Shown one piece after another: positions 10,729-21,322 of a stretch of DNA of 64,000 nucleotides. The stretch's first letter is position 1; every line of letters starts with the position of its first letter. The translations under genes and the position numbers were made by a program. The stretch is taken from positions 32,631,271 to 32,695,270 of the forward strand of contig OX246749.1 in assembly GCA_945910005.1 (NCBI GenBank), in the 5' to 3' direction. The stretch is from Isoperla grammatica. Lineage: Eukaryota; Arthropoda; Insecta; Plecoptera; Perlodidae. The notes below the pieces were generated by a model, which did no database searches, was not told the origin of the DNA, and was given only the letters and a program-made list of their open reading frames with translations.

Positions 10729-11154
10729 GTCAATTAGTCAAGACATCTGACATCTCCCCTCCATTGTGTAGGCGCAAGAAACGCAGCGAAAAGTCTCGTG
10801 GAATGATTAAAAGTTGTGTTTTAGGCCGAACGAGCGCGGGCGGGTCGGAAGAAAGGGTAAAGTTCCTATATTCACGGCGGGATTTATGGGTTTTACTCGA
10901 GCAAGCTCTGGAATAACTTTTGAAAGTTTTTATAAAGTTTTTCTAAAGTTTTTCTTTCTTGAAACTATTATTTTAGGTTTTAATCAATGACGTCAACTAG
11001 AACTCTAGACGACCGCCCCTCTCTCTCCCCCACCCCACTTAAAATTAAGAATCAGTGAAACAATTGTTTTTATAATTTTTCGTATGAAATCCAGCCAAAG
11101 AAAATTCATAACTTGTTAAGAATTGTGGTGTTTGGAACGTATTCGTAGCATTTG

Positions 11155-11580
11155 TCTTGTGACTGAGGAAAACCTCGGAAAAAACCTTTGGTCTGGACTA
11201 CGGATAGCGGGTTTCGAACCGGCAACCTTCCGAATGAAAGTCTCGCGTCTTAGAGGTAAGCCACATCTCTCTCGGTACCCAGTCACAGCATTCGCCTGAA
11301 TTGTGACTGAGGAAACCTTCAGTCAGTACTGCCGATAGCAGGTATCGAACCGGCGACCTCCCGTACATATCTGTCTCAAACCCACCCCCGCACGTTGCGC
11401 AGGTCGTGGTGAGCTCGGGGCCTAAACGGGATCGAATCCCGGACTATTGCGTCCTAGCGGTGAACCACCTTTATCTGTATACTCAGTCACAGCATTCGCC
11501 TGAATTATGACTGAGGAAACCATCGGTCATGATTGCCGATAGCCGGAATCGAACCCTCTCCCTCCCGTATAAAAGTCACT
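11155..11580 (-). mobile_element. Cluster of SV-like SINE heads
   Basis: Three segments match the tRNA-like part of SV (on plus: TCGAACCGGCRACCT and GACTGAGGAAA blocks at about 11155-11275, 11280-11372 and 11485-11580). Between them, 11373-11475 carries another tRNA-like head whose minus strand reads GGTGGTTCACCGCTAGGACG and GGGATTCGATCCCG. These are B-box-type promoters of RNA polymerase III origin. All are partial. Confidence 0.6.
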
Positions 11581-11589
11581 GGTGATACC

Positions 11590-12468
11590 GCATTAGGTCT
11601 CTATTTGAACCTATATGACTGGTCAAAGTTACACCGTCGTTTCGGATGGGACGTAAAGCTGATGGTTAATTTTCGACAGGAGTAGGCTACGTGCCGGTAC
11701 CAGGCTTCCCTTCCTCCCTTCCTCATTATCATTCACCAATCATCACTCATCAGGCTAAAGAGGGCGTTGTGTCCTACAATGGCCTTCATTAAAATAAAGG
11801 TACTTTTCCACAGGAGTAGGCTACTTGCCGGTACCAGGCTTCCCCTCCTCCCTTCCTCATTATCATTCACCAATCATCACTCATCAGGCTAAAGAGGGCA
11901 TTGTGTCCTACACTGACCTTCATTAAAATAAAGGTACTTTTCGACAGGAGTAGGCTATGTGCCGGTACCAGGCTTCCCCTCCTCCTTTCCTCATTATCAT
12001 TCACCAATCATCACTCATCAGGCTAAAGAGGGCGTTGTGTCCTACACTGACCTTCATTAAAATAAAGGTACTTTTCCACAGGAGTAGGCTACGTGCCGGT
12101 ACCAGGCTTCCCCTCCTCCTTTCCTCATTATCATTCACCAATCATCACTCATCAGGCTAAAGAGGGCGTTGTGTCCTACAATGGCCTTCATTAAAATAAA
12201 GGTACTTTTCCACAGGAGTAGGCTACTTGCCGGTACCAGGCTTCCCCTCCTCCCTTCCTCATTATCATTCACCAATCATCACTCATCAGGCTAAAGAGGG
12301 CGTTGTGTCCTACACTGGCCTTCATTAAAATAAAGGTACTTTTCCACAGGAGTAGGCTACGTGCCGGTACCAGGCTTCCCCTCCTCCCTTCCTCACTATC
12401 ATTCATCGATCATCACTCATCAGGCTATTGTGCCCTAATTACAATAAAGTAAAGTAAAGTAAAGTACG
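11590..12468 (+). mobile_element. SC SINE with a 134-bp internal array
   Basis: Starts in the SC body (ACTGGTCAAAGTTACACCGT, TTTCGGATGGGACGTAAAGC), reverse-complementary to 17150-17345 and 61018-61257. From 11681 a 134-bp unit starting AGTAGGCTAC repeats six times (starts 11681, 11815, 11949, 12083, 12217, 12351; every period exactly 134). The end is an ATAAAGTAAAGTAAAGTAAAG tail. Each unit closes with a tail-like CATTAAAATAAAG, directly joined to GTACTTTTC and the next unit. Confidence 0.8.
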
Positions 12469-12659
12469 ACTACGGAGCAGTCAATGTTCTTGCAACAGAG
12501 AGTAGAAAGTCTCGGTACACTTCAATGACTCACATTACAGTGACATTCCCAGACAACTCGAAGATTGTGTTTACACATAACACTCGAATTGTATCGAGGG
12601 CTTTTGTAACAACTGAGTTTACACGGAGGATTCAAACCTGGATTGTGGTTGGATTTTGG

Positions 12660-12986
12660 GTATTAAGACGGCCTACTAAATAAATAAAAACATAAAATAA
12701 AAATAAATAATAATAAATAAATAAATAAATAAATAGATAAAATTAAAATTAAAAATAAAAAATTAAAATAAATTTTTTTTTTTTAGATGATTAAAATTGG
12801 AGTTTTACGTCTCAAATTATTTTTGCAACGAGGCTAATCGAGACGACAAGCAGGTGATCATGAGGATGAAAAAACGCCACATGACATCCATGCCCGAGCC
12901 GGGATTCGAACCTGGAACGCAGAGACCGCGGTTTACTAGACCAACGCGTAATCGACCGCGGCCAACTGCGTTGGCCTAAATATTTA
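12660..12986 (-). mobile_element. tRNA-headed SINE
   Basis: The minus strand reads GGTTCGAATCCCGGCTCGGG, a good T-arm/B box, preceded by a G/C-rich head with GCGTTGGTCTAGTAAACC. The low-coordinate side ends in an AT-rich stretch with AAATAAATAAATAAATA, as expected for a SINE tail on this strand. The true 5' end may extend to about 12986. Confidence 0.5.
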
Positions 12987-13120
12987 GGTTGGAATTCATA
13001 GTCGGCCCCTACACCTAGGGGCACCCATTGTTGCTATGGATTTGTTTTCTGTGTAGGAAATAATATACATGAAACTGTTGGGCGTCCCTAGGTGTGGTGG
13101 AAAACTATGAATTCCAGCCT
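12987..13120. mobile_element. F8 MITE, copy 1
   Basis: Inverted ends GGTTGGAATTCATAGT and ACTATGAATTCCAGCC; inside them CACCTAGGGGCACCC faces GGCGTCCCTAGGTGTGG. A second copy lies at 46440-46553. Confidence 0.65.
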
Positions 13121-13159
13121 TTACTCATTGGAGTAACTTGTTTTCTCTATGGTAATAAA

Positions 13160-13764
13160 AGAGCTTTTCCAGAATTGATCTAAGACTCTAGATCTTCAAT
13201 GACAACAATGCACAACAGACAAAATGCATCTTAACATAACATTTTGAAACGTAGTTGTTTTTGTTGAGCATTGTTGTCATTAATATATCAAGGACCCTTA
13301 GATAGAACTAATAACTGCCGCTACATCTTCAATGACAACAATGAAAAATGCACCCTAACATAACATTTGAAAGCTTGTTGCAATAGGGAACCCGCAACTG
13401 ACGTCACATCCGGACTACAACAATGGAACAAATGAATTGAACTGATGGACAAACAATCAGCTGTCAAAATAATAAAATTGCAACCATAATAAATAAAAAC
13501 AAGTGCAGCAATAGTAACTGCTCGCCATTTAAACCTTTAAATGATAGACAACGACTAAGTGAAAGTTTTGTATGTGTATTTGTTTGTTTTTTGTTTTGTT
13601 TTCCAAAACCAGAAGAAATTATTTTTTGACAGCTTGTTGTTTGTCCATCGATTCAATTCATTTGTTTCATTGTTGCATTTTGGTGTTGCTAGTAGCCTAT
13701 TGTTGAGCATTGATCTATCAGGGAACCTTAGATAGAGCTAATCACGGCCCTCTAGAACCGTCTA
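13160..13764 (-). mobile_element. F1 MITE, long form, split by F4
   Basis: Left part 13160-13380 and right part 13703-13764 are continuous F1 sequence (…CATTTGAAAGCTTGTTG | TTGAGCATTGATCTATCAGG…). Both carry the long-form segment TTGTTGAGCATTGTTGTCAT absent from short copies. The intervening 13381-13702 is an F4 insertion. Confidence 0.65.
13381..13702. mobile_element. F4 MITE nested in F1
   Basis: Shares most of its sequence with 22961-23264 (GAATTGAACTGATGGACAAA, TAGTAACTGCTCGCCATTTA, GACAGCTTGTTGTTTGTCCA). The ends are inverted repeats, though the left end has diverged and holds GACGTCACATCCGG. Confidence 0.65.
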
Positions 13765-13890
13765 TTGGTATCCACCAATCAGATCCGTTGTTTCTTCAGT
13801 ACTCAGCAGCTGCATCACCGCTAACCTAGTCAGTCAGTGAGTGAGAGTAGCCGATGCAGGCAAGTCGCACTTTCGTTCTCGCCGCGAGTC

Positions 13891-14280
13891 TTAACGGCAA
13901 AGAATAGTCTCCTGTAAAACGGCAACAAATAAACCTTTTTTAATTTATATTTTGAGAACGATACACAATATTGAAAAAGTGACGGTTAAGCAGGACGTAG
14001 TTTCGTGAGAGCTACATTCTGGATTAATAACATTTCAAATATTGCTATCATAACGGTTGTTGTTTGAAAAGCCAATTAATAATTAATTCCTTAATTGGCT
14101 TCTCAAACCACAACCGTAATGATAGCAATATTTGGAATGTTATTAATCCAGAATGAAGCTCTCGCGAAACTACGTCCTGCTTAACCGTCACTTTTTCAAT
14201 ATTGTGTATCGTTTTCAAAATATAAATTAAAGAACGTTTATTTGTTGCCGTTTTACAGTGAGACTATCCTTTCGCCTTAA
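13891..14280. mobile_element. F5 foldback, ~190-bp arms
   Basis: Nearly the whole element is two arms. GCAATATTTG/TGTTATTAATCCAGAAT on the right mirrors ATTCTGGATTAATAACATTT on the left, and GTCACTTTTTCAATATTGTG mirrors CACAATATTGAAAAAGTGAC. The centre is the AATTAATAATTAATT region near 14087. The ends are TTAA-bordered (TTAACGGCAAAGAATAGTCT; complement of the right end TTAAGGCGAAAGGATAGTCT). Confidence 0.8.
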
Positions 14281-14558
14281 ACGTCACTATCACGATTCAA
14301 CGATATAGTGTCTGGATTTTTTCCGTGTGTTTACAATAATACAACAATGAACCGTGTGTTTTATAATTGTTTTACGTGTATCGTAATTGTGCATTGATTG
14401 TGTTAACAAATATTACAATAGATCGCGTAAGACGTCTTGTACTGACTTTTGTTGTATCACGTCACGTGTTTCTAAAAATCATTCTCTTAACAATACGTTT
14501 GTATTTTGTATCTGTTAATAATGAATCTTGTTTATAATTTAGTTGCGTGTGCATTTAA

Positions 14559-14933
14559 ATGGACCACTTTCATAAATGATCTAGGATCCTTTGATAGAGT
14601 TAATCACGGTCCTTTAGATCTTAAATGTCAACAATGAAAAATTAGCCGTGACATAAAATTTGATAACTAGTTTTTATTGTTGTGCATTGTTGATTGAAGA
14701 TTTATAAGACCGTGATTAACTCAGTCTAATACCCACATTACATGATTCAATACTTTCGTCAAACTTATTGAATTCCAGGACAAAAAAGCATCAATTAATT
14801 GAAACTACATTGTTGCAGTTTTTTAACAATCTGTTTTTGATTCGCTTTTGTTCTTGAATTCAATAAGTTTGACGGATGTATTAAGTAGGATAATGTCGGC
14901 ATAAGGGTCCTGGATCAATTTTGAGAACGGTAC
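14559..14933 (-). mobile_element. F1 MITE split by a small foldback
   Basis: Left end GGACCACTTTCATAAATGAT, right end TGGATCAATTTTGAGAACGG. F1 sequence stops near 14730 and resumes at ATAAGGGTCC (14901). The interruption, 14732-14895, has arms TCGTCAAACTTATTGAATTC and GAATTCAATAAGTTTGACGG, flanked by TTCAATACT / GTATTAAGTA. Confidence 0.6.
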
Positions 14934-15124
14934 CTAATATTTTATCATTGCGTGTACGTTTAACCCAACAGTCAGCTCAACAATGCATCAGGTATTTACA
15001 TAACTGTTACATTTTTAAGCCTTTATTCGCGTGTGTAGACAGGAAAGTAGAGTAAACGTTGTTTTTGTTGTTTTTGTCATCGATTCAATTTTCGTTCTTG
15101 TTTATACTTTGTACTCAACCGGTA

Positions 15125-15262
15125 GAGGTGGCTCGGCGGTTTCACGCGATGCTCTATTTCGGGAGGGTGGGGGTTCGTTTTCCGGTAACGGATATTATTC
15201 TGTCTCAGGTTTTCCTGCTTGGATCGAAGTCTTTAAGAATAGGAGCCATAGGGTGTTACTCT
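15125..15262 (+). mobile_element. tRNA-like SINE fragment
   Basis: GGTAGAGGTGGCTCGGCGGT resembles an A-box region and GGGGGTTCGTTTTCCGG a decayed B box about 45 bp on. Overlapping open frames here do not look coding. Confidence 0.35.
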
Positions 15263-15370
15263 AAACTATTCAAAATATACTTTTATAATCACTTGCTGAT
15301 GATTTTTGTTGCTTTATTAAAATTGGTCGCTTTACACACTTTTCTTTTTTATTATAATTTCATTTTCTTT

Positions 15371-15748
15371 AAGAGCGAAGGATACCTCTTTGTTAAAAAC
15401 CGCAGAAAATTTTAATTTGTTAAATATATCTCAAGATTGAAACACTAAATCGAAAATCTGAGTCATCATAGCGCTGTGGTTTGGTAAGCCCTACAGACTG
15501 AATGATAAATGTATGTTACAATATAATCAATACGACTGTGATTATTATTTCATTAAATTACTAATGAAATAAGTATCACAGTCACACTGATTATAATGTT
15601 TGATACATTTATCATTCAGTATTAGGGCTTATCAAGTCACAGCGCTATGATTACTCAGATTTTCGATTTTGTGTTTCAATCATTATATTTAATAACAAAA
15701 TGAAAACTTTCAACGGTTTTTGCCGAAGAGGTATCCTTCGCTCTTAAC
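15371..15748. mobile_element. F5 foldback, ~185-bp arms, TTAA ends
   Basis: Begins TTAAGAGCGAAGGATACCTC and ends GAGGTATCCTTCGCTCTTAA, a perfect match at the tips. Arms pair through AATCGAAAATCTGAGT and ATAATCAATACGACTGTGAT regions to a short centre near 15562. TTAA target duplication is known for piggyBac and Kolobok elements; which applies is not settled. Confidence 0.8.
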
Positions 15749-15998
15749 ATTTTTTGGACTAAGGATCGCTACCATTGGCCGGATTTATTCATAAAACGTC
15801 GCCTGTCATTGGCTGGGCTAAGAATGGTAGGTATAAGAGCTAACGTTGCTATGGTTTCCTTAAATCTTAAACCTTAGGAAAGTGTGTAAACACCATAATG
15901 CTTTTGGCTTGATTTGATTTTGTTTACGATTAAATCTCAAATAAATGTTTAAATCGACCTTTACCGTGAATCGGGATATGGAAGACTCAACTAACAAT

Positions 15999-16362
15999 AA
16001 ATAGTTCTGCTAAGCTACCTCCTTAGGGCATTTCCAACAAAACTATCTAGAATCCTTTGCATCAGTATCATCACCGTCTCCTAAATCTTCAATGACAACA
16101 ATACACAACAATGAAAAATCAGTTTTTAAATGTTATATCAAGGTTCATTGATGCACACAATATCATCATCTCCTAACCTTGATTTTATATTTTTAATTGT
16201 TGCGTATTATCGCACATAAAGATTTAGTGGACCGTGATGATAATCATACAAAGGATCCTAGATAGTTTTTGAAATGGTCTATTGATGGTTTCAACAAATC
16301 AACGATGAGTAATCTCCTCCTAATAGACGCTTATTTGCTTGCCACCAGATTGCATCTAGTCT
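15999..16362. mobile_element. F6 MITE split by F2
   Basis: TTCTGCTAAGCTACCTCCTT at the left and TTGCTTGCCACCAGATTGCA at the right are the two ends of F6 as seen at 40858-41032. Between them sits F2 at 16028-16281. Confidence 0.55.
16028..16281. mobile_element. F2 MITE nested in F6
   Basis: Ends TTTCCAACAAAACTATCTAG and CTAGATAGTTTTTGAAATGG. Inside, ATCTTCAATGACAACAATAC and a long central hairpin with GGTTCATTGATGCACAC. Confidence 0.7.
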
Positions 16363-16367
16363 GTTTA

Positions 16368-16574
16368 AATAAATAATTAAATCAATTCACATTTAGAGTC
16401 TACCCACTCAGTAACTAAGCGGATTTGCAGTGGGGTACTTTAATTTAAAGCGACTAAACCAACCCTGTAGCTCCGAACACCATCGCCGGGTGAGCGATAA
16501 CCAATCAAAGATCGATATTTCAAATACGAAACATATGATTCAGTGATTGGACAGTGCGAACACCTGCGGACAAG
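16368..16574 (-). mobile_element. SB SINE, 5'-truncated
   Basis: Reverse of 5300-5510: AATAAATAATT tail, GAGTCTACCCACTCAGTAAC, CCAATCAAAGATCGATATTT, GGACAGTGCGAACACCTGCG. Confidence 0.7.
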
Positions 16575-16772
16575 TTGCCTATAGTTATTTCATTGCGACA
16601 ACATAAAAATCAATACAGTGCGACCTGCTTGTATTCATCTACATTCTACGTCTTCACTAGTGAGCGTGTGTTGTGCGTGTGTGTGAAAACATCGACATAG
16701 AGTGAATTTACATTTACTTATTTATTCTGTCGTGTTACTTTACGGCGGCATAAATTGACCTTCGTCCTTTCG

Positions 16773-16888
16773 TTGTCACCGTTAGTTGTCACCGTTAGTT
16801 GTCACCGTTAGCTGTCACCGTTAGTTGTCACCGTTAGTTGTCACCGTTAGTTGTTACCGTTAATTGCCACCGTTAGTTGTCACCGCCG
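16773..16888 (+). repeat. 13-bp minisatellite, nine units
   Basis: Unit TTGTCACCGTTAG starts at 16773 and every 13 bases to 16877; only three units carry one or two changes. Confidence 0.9.
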
Positions 16889-17084
16889 TCTAAATTCATG
16901 TGTTATGTGTTCTCTGATCGCTTTTACGATTTCTCTGAACTACTACGTTGGATGAATTCAATTATCTTGGTGCACGCAAGTGAATTGTACAAATGACATT
17001 TTCGAAAACTTTGGAGTTACTTGGTGACTTTTCCGAGATCGACGAAGCAGTGCCGGAGGCAGAGAATAAACTGACTGAATGAAT
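16889..17084 (+). other. Possible 5' exon with strong splice donor
   Basis: An ATG at 16993 opens 29 codons (MTFSKTLELLGDFSEIDEAV…) with coding-like composition, closing at TGA 17080-17082. Immediately after comes GTGAGTAA (17085-17092), a strong donor. This could be an upstream open frame in a leader exon, or chance. I cannot name a gene, and no acceptor or downstream exon is assigned. Confidence 0.2.
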
Positions 17085-17147
17085 GTGAGTAACATTTCCA
17101 GGCAGATGCCACTTACTTGGTTTAAGTGTGGTCTATATATGTGTATT

Positions 17148-17350
17148 TATTTATTTTATTGTAATTAAGGTCATTGTAGGGCACAATGCTTTCTTTAGCC
17201 TGATGATTGATGAAACATAATGAGAAGGGGAAGCCTGGTACCGACACGTAGCCTACTCCTGTCGAAAAGTACCGAGGGGACCATCGGTTTTACGTCCCAT
17301 CCGAAAGGACGGTGTAACTTTGACCAGTCATATAGCTTCTTCCACTAAGT
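17148..17350 (-). mobile_element. SC SINE
   Basis: TTTATTTATTTTATTGTAAT tail at the low side, then TGTAGGGCACAATG, GTAGCCTACTCCTGTCGAAA, ACGTCCCATCCGAAAGGACG, TTTGACCAGTCATATAG. About 80% alike to 61018-61257 by eye. Confidence 0.7.
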
Positions 17351-18728
17351 GGACTGTTGAAGAGAAGAACGAAGCTGTTACACAAACCGAACCCTCCAAT
17401 CTGCTCTGATATGTTTTATAAATGTGTAGTTGTATCACGTGACATTAAATGTCTTACAAGTCGTGTCTAGAGGAGGCATTACTCTTATTGTTCGTAGATT
17501 GTTCACATAGTTGTAATTTTGTAATTTTTGATGGACAGCAATAAAGTTTAATTAACTTCGAAGTAGAAGTTGAGCAGCATAACCACGTTGCAGATAACGT
17601 TTCTTCGAAATATTTAGCGAGGCAAGTTGTTTCGAGATTTTTATGGAAAGTTAGAAACAAAATGCTCAGAAAGAAATAAGTCACGTGACAGGATATAGAC
17701 ACATGCACCGTAATTTTAATTAAATTAAATTTTAATTTCTTGTTCTAATGAAATATTTTTTCGTAGGTAAGTCGACGCTGTAAAAATAATTAAAATTTAC
17801 GCGTTTTGCTCACCGTAAAAATGTAATTAGCTTTTCCGTAACAAGACGTAAATAAACATGAAAGAATTTTCCTTCAGAACGAAACAAGAATATTTGGAAA
17901 AAAAAAGATGTCTGGATAGTAAAATATGTTCTGGTTTTGGTCTCAAACTCGGTTATTTCTTAACGTTTCGTGAACGTTTATTTTTATTCAAATCAGTAAT
18001 CTTTGTGAACAACAAACAAATTATGTAATCGGGAGTTTAATCAGTTAAAATTAAATTTTGATAAGAACATTGCATGCAAACTGTTGTTTTTATTCTACAG
18101 AATATTTCAATTTCAGGTCATGCGATATGGATTAACGAGGATAATTGTAAAAAATAAATGCATTTGGTTTTGTACATAGTAAATTGTTGGTGAAACGAGA
18201 CTATTAATAAATATAAACAAAATAAAATGGGTTTAAATTTAAATAAACAATTATTGTTTGTAACACGAGAAACAAGTTGCGTAGATTAATATAACGAATG
18301 AGCGTCCAAGAAAATAAGTGTAGATAGGGATGAAAGAGATGGAAATAATTAAAATGTAATGGTTGTTATAACAAGTTTTGTTTAATTCAGAGACAATGTT
18401 TATCAAAATGCATTTTTTTTATAATTTGTGTGTTTTGTTGTTTTCTGCAATGTAATCAAATAACAATATACTTGGGCCCAGTATTATTACATTGTAGCTT
18501 GTTGTCTCCATGGCAACCACCATGCAATCAAAACCTTTGAAATCCTCCAAATAGCTTATTTGCTACAAATAACTCTCCTACTATTTGTTGACTGTAATAC
18601 CGGCCCTTAAAATACGTTCACTATAAATATCTAAAATGCAAACAAACTCGCGAATGTTTGCCATTTAAATGGCTGCATTCGGTCTGTACAACATACCTTC
18701 ACCGTCTGCCGCTATGGAGCGCTAGTAG
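17351..18728. other. Unassigned AT-rich DNA
   Basis: No array or transposon recognised. An 84-codon open frame on the minus strand (17454-17708) has no recognisable motif. Confidence 0.4.
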
Positions 18729-18844
18729 CCCCCCCCCCCCCCCACTCCCCCCCACGCACAATTCCCTACATTGCCTCTATGGATCTCTTCGGCTCATTTT
18801 AACGGGCTGTAAGATAACATTACAATATGAGGGGGGGGGGGGGG
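18729..18844 (+). repeat. Poly-C and poly-G tracts 85 bp apart
   Basis: A C run of about 16 plus ACTCCCCCCC at 18729-18755, and a G run of about 14 at 18830-18844. The two could pair in single-stranded DNA or RNA. Confidence 0.8.
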
Positions 18845-19080
18845 ACGGAAGTTGTTCAAACCCCTTAATGGGCGACTGTTTGAAAACGTTCCAAATACTC
18901 GTTGGCCCGCGTACATGCTAAGTGTATCAGTTTACATAGATGAACTATTTTATCGTTTTGTAAGAATTGTACTGTATATAATTGAAGCAACAAGGGTTTG
19001 AAAAATATATAACTCGACCTAGTTTAACGTTGTGGATTATTTGGACTTACTCAACCGTTGGATCGTAAGAAGTCGGACCC

Positions 19081-19506
19081 TTAACCCCAACCACAATTGT
19101 CGAAATCGTGATCGCAATCGGAATTGCAATCGTACACCCTTTCTCGTGCTAAATCATTGCGACATTACGATTTTATTGTGAACAGCGGCGTAATAATAAT
19201 AATTTTTGTAGGAATACCCGTTCTAGGGTGCACACCAGCTTTACCTGATGGGGATGGGCCCCTCTTTAGGTGACTAATTAGGTTATTAGGGTGTTTGGAT
19301 AGTCGGGAAGGAATGTCCGAGGGCTGATAGTGGGACTCAATCCCAGCATTCGCTTTTACGACTGAGGAAAACCTCGGAAAGAACCTTCAGTCAGGACTGC
19401 CGGTGGCCGGAATCGAACCGGCGACCTCCCGAATTAGAGTCTCGCGTCGCGTCTTAGCGCTGAGCCACCTCTATCATTTACCGACAATTGTGGTTGGGGC
19501 TTTAGG
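19081..19506. mobile_element. F10 MITE split by an SV SINE
   Basis: Inverted ends AACCCCAACCACAATTGTCG and CGACAATTGTGGTTGGGGCT. A solo copy lies at 46184-46364. The 19196-19478 stretch between the halves is SV. Confidence 0.65.
19196..19478 (-). mobile_element. SV SINE, full length
   Basis: Minus strand begins GGTGGCTCAGCGCTAAGACG (A-box region), then GGTTCGATTCCGGCC (B box). A body with GGTTTTCCTCAGTCGTAAAA and AATGCTGGGATTGAGTCCCA follows, then GGTGTGCACCCTAGAACGGG and an ATT tail. This is the plan of a tRNA-derived SINE: an RNA polymerase III head and a body mobilised by LINE enzymes. Confidence 0.8.
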
Positions 19507-20064
19507 CGCTTCTATATGACGTCCTTTTTTTTGTGGGGTGGGGGGGGGGCTATAATTTGACATTCACACCTCCACTAGGTATTATGTATAATTTTATTTT
19601 TTAAATGGTTTGATCCAAAACTTTGTGGGGTCATTTTAAGGACAGCTTCGTAGTCGCATCTTACGACAGGCAGAGCGACCTTGAAATCATCCCCTTCCGA
19701 AGTCACAGGGGGTGTTAGGATGACGTAGGAGATTGACAAGTCGGATGCCATTATATTTAGAGGGATAGATGAAGTGAAATGGTTGTGGTTAAGGGTAGGA
19801 GCTCATTTGTTCGCGTCTTTCGAACGGTTGTTTTATCTCTGGCCCAGAATTATGCCTGACTTCTAAATATTAATATTTAGCCTGCTGCTAACTTACTTGT
19901 TTCCTCCAAAAGTGCAGATATTCTTAGTTTGACATAGTTTGAAGCCTAGTTATGTGACCACCGCCCAGCTTAACAAATATGACTGATTATAAATAATATA
20001 AATATGATTGTCTGGTTGTCACGGGGGTAGGGGGTGGTCACATAGCGATGGAGGGAGCGTAAAA
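19507..20064. other. Unassigned DNA with a poly-G tract
   Basis: GGGGTGGGGGGGGG at about 19536-19549. Nothing else recognised. Confidence 0.4.
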
Positions 20065-20235
20065 CTAAATTTAAAATATCGATCTTTGATTGGTTATCGC
20101 TCACTCGTCGATGGTGTTCAAAGCCTACAGGGTTGGTTTAGTCACGTTAAATTAAAGTCTCCCACTGCAAATCAGTCTTGTTACTGAGTGGGTAGACTCT
20201 TAATGTGAATTTATTTATTTATTTTATTTATTCAA
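20065..20235 (+). mobile_element. SB SINE, 3' part
   Basis: ATATCGATCTTTGATTGGTT through CTGAGTGGGTAGACTCTTAA and a TTTATTTATTTTATTTA tail. Confidence 0.7.
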
Positions 20236-20705
20236 GTCTAGGCAACCACGCACCCGTTTGAATCAGTTGGTCCAAGATACATTTTTTCTTCACTTCCCGA
20301 GTATACCTATATGGAATTTAAAACTTTCACGTTGTAAAAGTTAACTTCTCTCCGAATTGTTTGGGAAGTTTTGTCGCGCAACAAAAAAGGCCAACAATAC
20401 TTTGCGTGTCCTGACAAATTACTGCGCGGTGGAAAAACACAAAAGCTGTAACGACGGGGCCGTGCGAACATTTCTCTTGCGTATCCGTCAGTCTTAAACC
20501 CTTTTAAACGGTTTCTCTTTAATGAAATGTTTTGTTAAGTTTGACGTGAAAAGACTGTTGTATATATTATGTATAACATACCTCCTAGCTAGAAGCGCAC
20601 GACGGCTTCCGTTTTTATCAAATGTTAATAATAATTTTACTTTCGTGAAAAATTACTATACATACTTTTCGCAATATTGATGCAATTTTTATGGGACCGT
20701 TTTCA

Positions 20706-20962
20706 TAGACCATTTCAATGACTATCTAGGACCCTTTGTATGAGCATCATCATGGTCCCCTAAATCTTCAACAATAACAATACACAGCAATTATAAATCA
20801 GCTTTCAAATGTTTTATCAAGGTTCATTGATGCATACAAGATCATCATAGCTACTAATCTTGATTTTATGTTTTTAATTGTTGTGTATTGTCGCACATAA
20901 AGATTTAGAGGACCGTGATTATAATCATACAAAGGATCCTAGATAGTATTTGAAATGGTCTA
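20706..20962. mobile_element. F2 MITE
   Basis: TAGACCATTTCAATGACTAT at the left, ATAGTATTTGAAATGGTCTA at the right. Arms pair over roughly 100 bp with a centre near 20840. Confidence 0.75.
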
Positions 20963-20990
20963 TATATTATCCATAATAATAATAATATAT

Positions 20991-21322
20991 TAATGGGCGT
21001 CTCAGGTAAAAGCTGAAGTAGGTAGTAGGTTGCAGCACTTGTCCTGAAAGGTCCAACTTTGTAATTCATTCCATGTTAAATATTGTCGTTATCAACTGCC
21101 AAACTGTCAAACGACAATATGTTTGTTTTGTATCTATAACAAAGGTATTCTCTGTCAAAAACCATGTAAAACATTACTAGAATGGAAGGTTTATATTTAA
21201 AAGTATTAAATATAAACGACTTGAATGTTTGAATTGAGAAAACGAAGTGCAAAGATCGAGTTTGATCTTCCAGTACTGCTAGCGCTGCGAGCGGCAGAAA
21301 GTCGTGCCTGAGACGCCCATTA
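20991..21322. mobile_element. Inverted-repeat element, 16-bp ends
   Basis: TAATGGGCGTCTCAGG at 20991-21006 and its complement CCTGAGACGCCCATTA at 21307-21322, exact over 16 bp, with further weak pairing. The 132-codon minus frame at 21076-21474 starts at TTG, runs beyond the element and has no family resemblance that I can see. Confidence 0.6.

Noticed and set aside
11200..11475. tRNA genes
   Set aside because: B boxes are good but acceptor stems, anticodon arms and spacing are not; the same heads recur inside SV SINEs.
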